A stretch of 64,000 bases of DNA. It comes from JBLZUR01 sp048565625. GTDB taxonomy: Bacteria; Pseudomonadota; Alphaproteobacteria; Sphingomonadales; Sphingomonadaceae. How positions within the stretch are numbered: the first letter of the stretch is position 1; each line of letters begins with the position of its first letter. Position numbers and translations under genes: made by a program. The DNA lies in NCBI RefSeq assembly GCF_048565625.1, contig NZ_JBLZUR010000002.1, forward strand, positions 2,976,001-3,040,000, read 5' to 3'. Of the stretch, positions 24,764-32,796 are shown piece by piece. The notes under the pieces were generated by a model. The model saw only the letters and a list, made by a program, of their open reading frames with translations. It ran no database searches and was not told the DNA's origin.

Positions 24764-27119
24764 CGCCACGGTCGATCGCGAAGCGATCCGGCTGTTCGAG
24801 GCGGTACTGGCCCTGCCGGAGGACGCGCGCGAGGCCTGGCTGGACGAGCACACCGCCGAACGGCCGGAACTGCGCGCGCGAGTCGAGGCGATGCGGGCGG
24901 CCGACCAAGCGGCGTCGCTGCGCACGGGCGGTGCGATCGGCGATGTCGAAGACGACGCGCCACCGCCCGAGCGGCTGGGTGGATATCGCCTGCTGGAGCG
25001 GATCGGCCGAGGCGGGATGGGATCGGTCTACCGCGCGGCGCGCGACATCGGCGACTTCGATCATGTCGCGGCGATCAAGATCGTCAAGCCGGGCCTCCTG
25101 TCGGAGGCTCTGGTCGATCGGTTCCGGCGGGAGCGGCAGACGCTCGCGCGGCTCTCGCATCCCGGCATCGCCCGCCTGTTCGGCGGCGGCGAGACAGACG
25201 AGGGCGCGCCCTACATCATCATGGAGCTGGTCGACGGCGTTTCCCTGCCCGTGTGGATAGAGACGACGTCGCCCGACCTGGCGACCCGCCTGACGCTGTT
25301 CCGCGAGGCTTGCGCCGCCGTCGCCTTCGCCCACGCCAATCTCGTCGCGCATCGCGACATCACGCCATCGAACATCCTGGTGACGGCGGATGGGCATGCC
25401 AAGCTGATCGACTTCGGCATCGCGCGCGGGCTGGACGAGCGCACCGCCGAAGGGGCTGGCGGTTCCGGATCGTTGAAAAGCCTGGCGCTGACCCCTGGCT
25501 TCGCCGCGCCGGAACGGCAGAGCGGCGAAGCGATCTCAACAGCGGCGGACATCTATTCGCTCGGCCGCGTGCTGAACCGGATCGTCGGGGCGGATGGCCA
25601 GGATGGCGAGCTGCGCGCGATCATCGCGCGGGCGACCGCGCCCGAGCCGGCTGATCGTTACCCGACGGCGGATGCGCTCGCCGCCGATGTCGCCGCCTAT
25701 CAGGCGGGGGAGCCCGTCGCCGCTTACCCGGCCGGACGCGGCTATGCCCTTGGCAAGTTCGTGCGGCGGCACCGGCTGGCGGTCGGGTCGGCGGCGGCGG
25801 GCCTGCTACTGATCCTCGCGGCGCTGGCGCTCTCGCTGGCCCTCTACGTCCGCGCCGAGGATGCGCGGCGAACCGAGGCGGCGCGCTTCCAGCAGTTGCG
25901 GAGCCTTGCTCGCTTCATGGTGTTCGACCTCAACCCCCGGCTGGAACGGGTGGCGGGGACGGTGGACGCGCGGCTCGCACTTGCGGACCGGGCGCAGTCC
26001 TATCTGACCGCGCTCGCCGCCACGCCACGGTCTGATCCGACGCTGCGGCTGGAGGCGGCGCAGGGCCTGATTGCACTGGCCAAGGCGCAGGGTGTGCCCT
26101 CCCAGCCCCACCTCGCCCGGCAGGATGACGCGCGCAGGAACCTGACCCGCGCGATCGGCATGCTCCGCGCGAGTGAACTTCCCCCGAGCGAAAAGGCACC
26201 CGCGCTTGCGGACGGGCTCGCCGCGCTGGCGATGATGCAACTGCATGTCGACACCAAGCCGGAGGGTGCGCGGGGCACACTGAAGGAAGCGTCGGCTATG
26301 CTCGACACCGTGCCGGCGGCGGAGCGCGGCTGGCCCTGGTATGATGCGCGCAGCGGACTGCGCGCGGCGCAACTTGATGTCGCGCTGCTTGACCAGAAGC
26401 CCGACGAGATCGGGCAGCTGGCGGATCGGCTGGAACGGGAGATCGACGAATGGCCGGCGGAACGCCGCCACGGCGCGCGAGCGGCGTTCGACCGCGCCAC
26501 GGCGGATTACAACCGCGGGCTGCGTGGCTACCTGACCGACGATCTGCAGGCGGGCGTTGCGGCATTCGAGCGCGCCGAGCGGCGGTTAGCAGCCATCGAC
26601 GCGGTGCGACCGAACGATCCGCGCGTGCTCTACCTGCTCGCCTGGGTGCGATATACCGGCTACGGTACGGCTGACGGCATCGACCAGCCGCGCGCGAGCC
26701 GCTTCCTCGCCGATGCGGAAGCGACGATCGGCCGGTTGCTGGCCATCGAGCCGCGCGACAGTGCGCTGCTCGCCTTTTCCGGCAATATAGGCGGCGCCCG
26801 CGCGCAGTCGCTGAGCACCCAAGGCCAGCATGAACTGGCCGTCGCTACCCAGCAGCAGGTCGTGCGGCGGTACGCCGCCTCGCTCGCCGCCAAGCCGGCC
26901 CCGGCCACCCGCAACCGCCTGGCCTTGGCGCAGTTCGTGCTCGGCAACATAACGCTCCGGGCAGGAAGACAGGCAGAGTCATGCGCGGCGTATTCCGCCG
27001 CTCAGGCGACGGCCGCAACCCTGAAGTCGCGAGGCGAATTGCTCGGCTTCGTCGAGGAGGGCATGCCCGGCCTGACCGACAAGGTCGAGCGGTGCCGCGC
27101 TGACGCAAACCTGCGATAA
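24756..27119 (+). CDS. Membrane Ser/Thr protein kinase linked to the ECF sigma factor
   Basis: 787 residues from ATG 24756, overlapping the sigma stop. An N-terminal helical leader (1-70, REAIRLFEAVLALPEDAREAWL) precedes the kinase domain (about 77-335): GRGGMG (84-89), Lys108, HRD (199-201), Asn206, DFG (219-221) and APE (251-253). The catalytic loop reads HRDITPSN, so the usual Lys after HRD is Thr203. The other catalytic residues are intact. One transmembrane helix lies at about 342-366 (LAVGSAAAGLLLILAALALSL). A large periplasmic helical domain (about 370-787) with TPR-like character follows and is the probable sensor. Expected partner: the upstream sigma factor. Confidence 0.92.
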   Translation: MTDATVDREAIRLFEAVLALPEDAREAWLDEHTAERPELRARVEAMRAADQAASLRTGGAIGDVEDDAPPPERLGGYRLLERIGRGGMGSVYRAARDIGDFDHVAAIKIVKPGLLSEALVDRFRRERQTLARLSHPGIARLFGGGETDEGAPYIIMELVDGVSLPVWIETTSPDLATRLTLFREACAAVAFAHANLVAHRDITPSNILVTADGHAKLIDFGIARGLDERTAEGAGGSGSLKSLALTPGFAAPERQSGEAISTAADIYSLGRVLNRIVGADGQDGELRAIIARATAPEPADRYPTADALAADVAAYQAGEPVAAYPAGRGYALGKFVRRHRLAVGSAAAGLLLILAALALSLALYVRAEDARRTEAARFQQLRSLARFMVFDLNPRLERVAGTVDARLALADRAQSYLTALAATPRSDPTLRLEAAQGLIALAKAQGVPSQPHLARQDDARRNLTRAIGMLRASELPPSEKAPALADGLAALAMMQLHVDTKPEGARGTLKEASAMLDTVPAAERGWPWYDARSGLRAAQLDVALLDQKPDEIGQLADRLEREIDEWPAERRHGARAAFDRATADYNRGLRGYLTDDLQAGVAAFERAERRLAAIDAVRPNDPRVLYLLAWVRYTGYGTADGIDQPRASRFLADAEATIGRLLAIEPRDSALLAFSGNIGGARAQSLSTQGQHELAVATQQQVVRRYAASLAAKPAPATRNRLALAQFVLGNITLRAGRQAESCAAYSAAQATAATLKSRGELLGFVEEGMPGLTDKVERCRADANLR

Positions 27120-27226
27120 GTCAAACAGGATCAACTATTTTCGGCTGCCGGTGATCCGTAACGGGCGGTCTCCGCGCTTTCATCCTTGCCGGCAGAGTGC
27201 CGGTGAGGTTGGGTGGGATAATCGAC

Positions 27227-29983
27227 ATGGCCGAGATCGCAGGCGGAACGGGTACGAGCGGCAATGACCTTCTTGTCGTGAATGCCTCGGCAGGGTTCGG
27301 GTCGATCGATGGAAAGGCCGGCGACGACACCCTCCGCCTCGATCTTTCCGGTGCCGCCGGCAACATCTACAACTTCAACAGCGGCGGCGTGATAGCCAAC
27401 GACCTGCCCTCGAATGATCCCCTCTGGCTGAGCATCGGTCTGAGCGTAGAGCATCTGGATCTGAAAACCGGCGGCGGCAATGAAGACCTGTTCATGACCG
27501 CGACCGGCAACGACACCGTCTCGACCGGCGGTGGCGACGACGTGATCAACACGCGCGCGGGCAAGGCCGTGGTCAACGGCGGAACGGGCACCGATCGCTG
27601 GATCGCGGACTTCTCCACCGCGACCAGCAGCGCCAAGCTCGACCTCGCATTGGCGGGCAAGCAGTCGTTCCTCGGCGGTTCAGTGGTGAACATCGAAGCG
27701 ATCGAACTGAAGCTTGGCTCCGGCAACGATCGCATCACCACGCTGGGCGGCAAGGTGGGACTCGGGATCGGCGACTGGATCGATGGCGGCGCTGGCAACG
27801 ACACGATAAGCGTGGGTGGCGGTCTCGATACGATCTTCGGGGGAGCGGGCGACGATCTAGCGGTCGTCGACCTCTCACTGGAGGCGGGGGATTTCACCAC
27901 CAGTCATAGCGGCGGCGTGATCAGCAACAACCTGGCGGGCGCGGGACAGCGCGGCGTGTTCCTCGGCGGCGTGGAGCATGTCAGCATCAAGACCGGCGGC
28001 GGGAACGACGCCTTCTTCCTTTTCGACGGGAACGATACCGTGTCAGCAGGTGCCGGGAACGACGTCATTGATACGCGCGCAGGCAAGGCCGTGGTGGATG
28101 GCGGCGCAGGTGTAGACCGGTGGATCGCCGACTTCTCCACGGCAACAAAGGCGGGCAAGCTGGATCTCAATTCGAACCGCACGCAGAGCTTCCTTGGCGG
28201 CACGGTTGTCCGCGTCGAAGCCGTCGAGCTTAAACTCGGCTCCGCGAACGACAGCATCCTGACGCTGACCGGCAAGGCCGGCCTTGGCGTGAACGACTAT
28301 ATCGATGGGGGCGCGGGCGACGACACGATCCGGGCGGGCGGCGGCCGGGATACCATTTCCGGAGGGCTGGGCAACGATCTCGCGATCGTCGACCTCTCAC
28401 TCGAAGCCGGCGATTTCACGACCAGCCATAGCGGCGGGGTGATCAGCAACAACCTGGGCGGCGACGCGGATCGCGGCGTCTTCCTTGGCGGTATCGAGCG
28501 GGTCAACATCAAGACAGGCGGCGGCAACGACCAGCTGTTCCTGTTCGACGGCAGTGACACCGTCTCGACCGGGTCAGGCAACGACGTGTTCGACACGCGG
28601 ACGGGCAAGGCTGTGGTCGACGGCGGTGCGGGGACCGACCAATGGGTCGCCGACCTTTCCGCCTTTCGCAGCGATGGCAGGCTGGATCTGACCTCCTCCA
28701 CGAAGCAGAGCTTTCTTGGCGGCTCGGTTGTGAGGGTAGAGTCGGTCTCTCTGCAGCTCGGCTCCGGTGACGACCGCATCGTGACGCTGACCGGCAGCAA
28801 AGGCAGAGGGATCAACGACACCATCCACGGCGGCGCCGGCGACGACACCATCCAGGTCGGCGGCGGGCGCGATGTCGTGAACGGCGGCGAGGGTAAGGAC
28901 ACCCTCATCGTCGATTTCGCGTCGCAGGCAGGCGCCTTCACGACCGGCAACAGCGGAGGATGGGTTTCGAATGGCCTTGCCGGCAAGGAGCTGGCGGAGG
29001 TGTTCATCGGCGGGTTCGAACGGGTCTCGATGAAGTCGGGCAAGGGCGCGGACTATCTCTACGTCGCCAGCGGCAGCGATACGCTTGACGGTGGAGCGGG
29101 TGCGGACACGTTGTACGGGCGGGGCGGAAACGACCGGTACTATGTCGACAATGCCGGTGACGTGGTGAACGAATATGCGGACGAAGGAACGGATACGGTG
29201 TTCGCGTCCACCGGCTACACGCTGACGAACAATGTCGAGAACCTGACGCTTGCCGGCGGTCGCAAGATCAACGGCACCGGCAACGGTTTGAACAACGTCC
29301 TAACCGGCAATGGTGCGGCCAACCTGCTGAAGGGGCTGGACGGCAACGATACGCTTTCGGGTGGCGGCGGCAACGATCGCCTCGACGGCGGGGCGGGCGC
29401 GGATCGGATGACAGGCGGGCGCGGTGACGACACATACGTCGTCGATCATTCGCGGGATAAGGTCATCGAGACGTCGGGCCAGGGCACCGACACCGTTCTC
29501 GCCTCGGTCAGCTACTCGCTGGCCGGACAAAGCATCGAGCGCCTGACGCTCACCGGAGGCGCAGACATTTCCGCAACCGGCAACGGCGTCGGCAATGTGG
29601 TGATCGGCAATGGCGGCCGGAACACCCTGGTCGGTGGAGGCGGTGAGGACCGCCTCACCGGGGGCAAGGGCGCGGATACGTTCCGTTACGACGCGGTCAG
29701 CGACAGCAAGGCAAGCGCCGCCGATCGGATCACCGACTTCTCGTTGAAGGGGCAGGATCGCATCGACCTCAGCCGCATCGATGCGAGCACCAAGACGAAG
29801 GGCAACCAGAGCTTCGATTTCATCGGCAACGACGCGTTCCACAAGGAAGCGGGCGAGTTGCGGGTGATAACGAAGGGAGATCTGACGAGCATCTACGGGG
29901 ACGTGAACGGTGACGGAAAGGCCGACTTCCGCATCGATCTCACCGGCAGGATCCAACTTGCGAGCGACGACTTCCTGCTCTGA
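27227..29983 (+). CDS. RTX calcium-binding repeat protein with serralysin-type C-terminus
   Basis: 918 residues from ATG 27227. Most of the chain is built of GGXGXDXLX-type nonapeptides (GGAGDDTI, GGGGNDRL, GGRGDDTY) that bind calcium as beta-rolls. The N-terminal two thirds consists of modules of 174-176 residues (see repeat entry). C-terminal to these is a classical RTX block (about 620-830) and then the M10 serralysin C-terminal domain (TFRYDAVSDSKASAADRITDF, about 833-918) that guides type I secretion. No signal peptide or catalytic domain is visible, so it is an adhesin or matrix-type protein rather than a protease. No type I secretion genes are in the window. It lies 107 nt after the kinase in the same direction. 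Confidence 0.92.
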   Translation: MAEIAGGTGTSGNDLLVVNASAGFGSIDGKAGDDTLRLDLSGAAGNIYNFNSGGVIANDLPSNDPLWLSIGLSVEHLDLKTGGGNEDLFMTATGNDTVSTGGGDDVINTRAGKAVVNGGTGTDRWIADFSTATSSAKLDLALAGKQSFLGGSVVNIEAIELKLGSGNDRITTLGGKVGLGIGDWIDGGAGNDTISVGGGLDTIFGGAGDDLAVVDLSLEAGDFTTSHSGGVISNNLAGAGQRGVFLGGVEHVSIKTGGGNDAFFLFDGNDTVSAGAGNDVIDTRAGKAVVDGGAGVDRWIADFSTATKAGKLDLNSNRTQSFLGGTVVRVEAVELKLGSANDSILTLTGKAGLGVNDYIDGGAGDDTIRAGGGRDTISGGLGNDLAIVDLSLEAGDFTTSHSGGVISNNLGGDADRGVFLGGIERVNIKTGGGNDQLFLFDGSDTVSTGSGNDVFDTRTGKAVVDGGAGTDQWVADLSAFRSDGRLDLTSSTKQSFLGGSVVRVESVSLQLGSGDDRIVTLTGSKGRGINDTIHGGAGDDTIQVGGGRDVVNGGEGKDTLIVDFASQAGAFTTGNSGGWVSNGLAGKELAEVFIGGFERVSMKSGKGADYLYVASGSDTLDGGAGADTLYGRGGNDRYYVDNAGDVVNEYADEGTDTVFASTGYTLTNNVENLTLAGGRKINGTGNGLNNVLTGNGAANLLKGLDGNDTLSGGGGNDRLDGGAGADRMTGGRGDDTYVVDHSRDKVIETSGQGTDTVLASVSYSLAGQSIERLTLTGGADISATGNGVGNVVIGNGGRNTLVGGGGEDRLTGGKGADTFRYDAVSDSKASAADRITDFSLKGQDRIDLSRIDASTKTKGNQSFDFIGNDAFHKEAGELRVITKGDLTSIYGDVNGDGKADFRIDLTGRIQLASDDFLL
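27341..29120 (+). repeat. Tandem 522-528 nt modules within the RTX gene
   Basis: The strand D-(L/F)-S-L-E-A-G recurs with its Asp codon at 27341, 27869, 28391 and 28913: spacings 528, 522 and 522 nt (176, 174 and 174 residues). Each unit ends with KAVVDGGAG..W.AD and KQSFLGG-like blocks. Three full units and a partial fourth are visible. The middle two share long near-identical stretches, such as AGDFTTSHSGGVISNN. Confidence 0.9.
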
Positions 29984-30085
29984 AGGGCCGGAGGCCGACC
30001 AGACCACAGCCCTGGGAGCGAAGTCGATCGAGACTGTCGGCTCGCCATGAAACGTGACGGGGCGGACGCCGCTTCCGATCCGAAG

Positions 30086-30415
30086 TCAGTGCGTCGCCTT
30101 TGAGTACAGGTTGATTACCACCGTTCCGATCAGGATGAGCGCGATCCCGATCAAAGCCGGGAGGTCGAGCCGCTGCTTGTAGGCAAACAGCCCCACGACG
30201 GAGATCACCACGATGCCGATGCCGGACCATATGGCGTAGGCGACTCCCATGGGGATCGTGCGCAAGGCGACCGACAGGCAATAGAATGCACCGACATAGG
30301 CGAGGATCACGATCGTCGTGGGCAGCGGCCTCGAGAAGCCCTCGGCCGCCTTCAGCGCGGATGTGGCGATGATCTCGAGAGAGATGGCACCGCCAAGATA
30401 CAACCAACTGTTCAC
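30086..30415 (-). CDS. SMR family multidrug efflux transporter (EmrE-like)
   Basis: 109 residues from GTG 30415. Four helices. TM1 has the proton/substrate-binding Glu in WLYLGGAISLEIIATSALK (about residue 14), and TM3 has VALRTIPMGVAYAIWSGIG, the small multidrug resistance signature. It would form an antiparallel dimer exporting cationic drugs or guanidinium-like compounds. EmrE-type motif details fit better than SugE/Gdx. The long upstream frame (to 30802) is an Arg-rich non-coding extension. Divergent from the dsbD-like gene by 130 nt. Confidence 0.9.
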   Translation of the reverse strand: MNSWLYLGGAISLEIIATSALKAAEGFSRPLPTTIVILAYVGAFYCLSVALRTIPMGVAYAIWSGIGIVVISVVGLFAYKQRLDLPALIGIALILIGTVVINLYSKATH

Positions 30416-30545
30416 GGGACGCCCTTCGATCCTTCCAGGATCGGTAGTCGAGGTCTTCGGTCCCGGCAAACGCAGATCTTCATGCAGGGTCGCAGTCTTC
30501 GGACGCGGCGGGTGCGCGGATAAGGGTGACTTGTTATAGCGAGCC

Positions 30546-32576
30546 ATGACGTTCCTGCGTGCGCTGCTCCTCTCCCTTTGTCTCGCTCTCTCCTTTGCGC
30601 TGCCTGCCGCGGCGCAAGAGACGCATATTCGAGCCCGCCTTGTCGCGGAAAGCGAGCGCCCCGCACCGGGGCGGACGGTGATGCTTGCCTTCGAGATGTC
30701 GCCGGCTGCGGGCTGGCATGGATACTGGAAGAACCCGGGCGACTCAGGAGTCGAGACGCGCGCGGAATGGACGCTTCCGGAAGGCCTGACAGTCGGCGAC
30801 ATCGCCTATCCGGTGCCGCATAGATTGGTCGTCTCGGGCCTGATGAACTATGTCTACGAAGGACCGTACGCGCTGCTCGTGCCGCTGAAGGTGCCGGCGG
30901 GGATGTTCCCAGGGACCAGATTGCCGATCCGGGTAAAGCTCGATTGGCTGGCTTGCACGACCGAGGTCTGCGTGCCGGAAAGCGCCGTTCTTCCCCTCAC
31001 CCTGGTGGTCGGAGACGGTGCGCCACGTGCCCGCGAAGCGTTCGATCGGTTCCGCGCCGCTCTGCCGCATCCGCTGGAAAGCGAGGGGCGCTTTGCCGTT
31101 GCGGGGGACAGGCTGCGGCTGGCGATCCCCTATCCTGCGGCGGGTGATGTGGAAGACGTCTACTTCTTTCCGCTTGTCGACGGTGCGCTGGACTATGCCG
31201 CGCCTCAGACAGTCGGACGGAGCGGCGACATGCTCGTCATCGAGACCAAGGCCGGGGCCGACGCCGGCGCGCTCGGTTCCATCGGAGGCGTCTTGCGGAT
31301 CAACGAGGGCGACGGGCTGGCGGTCACCTTAAGGAAAGGAACCGTACCCGCCGCCGCTGTCCCGATCACCCCCGATGAGCCGGGGGACGGCGGCACGTTG
31401 TTGCTGGCGTTCGGCGGAGCGGTGCTCGGCGGGCTGATCCTCAACATCATGCCCTGCGTCTTTCCGATCCTGAGCCTGAAGGCCTTAAGCCTCGCCCGCT
31501 CCGGTGGGACCGAGGCCCAGGCACGCCGTGAAGCTCTCGCCTATACCGCGGGCGTCGTGCTGGTCTGCGCAGGTCTCGGGGCGGCCCTGCTGGTGCTGCG
31601 CGCGGCTGGCGCGGGCGCGGGCTGGGCATTCCAGCTGCAGGATCCGCGCGTGATCCTGATCCTCTTTCTGCTCGTCACCGTAATCGGATTCAACCTGGCC
31701 GGGCTGTTCGAGCTCGGCAGCCTTGCCGTTGGCGATCGGCTGACGCGGAGCGGCGGCTCGGCCGGCGCATTCTGGACGGGCGCGCTTGCCGCCTTCATCG
31801 CCACGCCGTGCACCGGACCGTTCATGGGCGCGGCTTTGGGCGCGGCGGTGCTGCTGCCCGGATGGGCGGCGATCGCGGTGTTCGTCGGCCTTGGGCTTGG
31901 ACTGGGGCTTCCTTTTCTCATGCTCGGCTTCATCCCGGCTTTGCGACGCATGCTGCCGAGGCCGGGTGCGTGGATGGACGTCTTGCGGCGGATCCTCTCC
32001 CTTCCGATGTTCGTCACGGCCTTGGGCCTGGCCTGGGTGCTGGGCCGCCAAGCGGGGGTGAACGCGATGGTGACGGGATTGTTTGCGGCGCTTCTGCTTG
32101 CGGCAGCGCTCTGGTGGGTGGGCGTGCGCCAAGCGAGTGGCAAGCCCGCCGCCTGGGCACCGCTGCTCCCGGCGCTTGCGCTCGCCCTGGTGATCACCGC
32201 CGCCTTGCCGCGCGACGCGGCCGGAGCGGCGCCTGCCTCTGCCGGCGTGCTGAAGGCGGAGCCTTTCAGCGAGACGCGCCTTGCCGCCTTGCGGAAGGAG
32301 GGTCGCCCGGTCTTCGCTTACTTCACTGCAGATTGGTGCCTGAGCTGCAAGGTCAACGAGAAGGTGGCACTGGAGCGGGAGGAGGTCGCCAAGGCCTTCG
32401 CGGCGAAGAAGGTGGCTGTTCTGGTCGGCGACTGGACACGGGGTGACGCGGCGATCGGGCGTTTCCTGGCCGCGAACGGGCGGTCGGGAGTGCCGTTGTA
32501 CCTGTACTATCCGCCGGGCAAGGCGGGGCAGGCCTTGCCGCAGGTGCTGACGCCATCGATGCTGACGGCGCTCTGA
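30546..32576 (+). CDS. DsbD-family protein-disulfide reductase
   Basis: 676 residues. Signal peptide 1-23 (LLLSLCLALSFALPAAAQ). The periplasmic N-terminal domain (about 24-270) has the Cys pair WLACTTEVCVPES. Eight or so membrane helices (about 285-560) hold the redox cysteines in IMPCVFPIL and ATPCTGPFMG. The C-terminal thioredoxin-like domain has DWCLSCKVN (CxxC) at about 595-603. The domains match the DsbD/ScsB electron relay that carries reducing power from cytoplasmic thioredoxin to periplasmic clients. The N-terminal domain is larger than in E. coli DsbD, as in the ScsB-like subgroup. The partner substrate is unknown. Confidence 0.92.
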   Translation: MTFLRALLLSLCLALSFALPAAAQETHIRARLVAESERPAPGRTVMLAFEMSPAAGWHGYWKNPGDSGVETRAEWTLPEGLTVGDIAYPVPHRLVVSGLMNYVYEGPYALLVPLKVPAGMFPGTRLPIRVKLDWLACTTEVCVPESAVLPLTLVVGDGAPRAREAFDRFRAALPHPLESEGRFAVAGDRLRLAIPYPAAGDVEDVYFFPLVDGALDYAAPQTVGRSGDMLVIETKAGADAGALGSIGGVLRINEGDGLAVTLRKGTVPAAAVPITPDEPGDGGTLLLAFGGAVLGGLILNIMPCVFPILSLKALSLARSGGTEAQARREALAYTAGVVLVCAGLGAALLVLRAAGAGAGWAFQLQDPRVILILFLLVTVIGFNLAGLFELGSLAVGDRLTRSGGSAGAFWTGALAAFIATPCTGPFMGAALGAAVLLPGWAAIAVFVGLGLGLGLPFLMLGFIPALRRMLPRPGAWMDVLRRILSLPMFVTALGLAWVLGRQAGVNAMVTGLFAALLLAAALWWVGVRQASGKPAAWAPLLPALALALVITAALPRDAAGAAPASAGVLKAEPFSETRLAALRKEGRPVFAYFTADWCLSCKVNEKVALEREEVAKAFAAKKVAVLVGDWTRGDAAIGRFLAANGRSGVPLYLYYPPGKAGQALPQVLTPSMLTAL

Positions 32577-32743
32577 TCGGCGCGAGACCTGTACCAACCG
32601 GCTGGGTTAAGCTGCTGATCTGACGACTGCCGCCGCGACGGAACTCACCTTTATCGCGGTCGATCGGCCGCGATGGAAGCGCTGCCGAAGCTGCGTGATA
32701 GCAGGACCTCCACCAACCTGAACCATGGTCGGTTACCAGACAT

Positions 32744-32771
32744 AAAAAAGGGGAGAGCTTTCGCCCTCCCC
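32744..32771 (-). terminator. Rho-independent terminator of the large TonB receptor
   Basis: On the minus strand GGGGAGGGC (32771-32763) and GCTCTCCCC (32758-32750) form a 9-bp stem with a GAAA loop, followed by six T (32749-32744). It lies 26 nt past the receptor stop. Confidence 0.9.
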
Positions 32772-32796
32772 CAGAGTCTGTCGATGCTTGCCTTGT

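Noticed and set aside
27227..29983. Serralysin protease
   Set aside because: Only the M10 C-terminal repeat domain is present. No HEXXHXXGXXH zinc motif exists in the chain.
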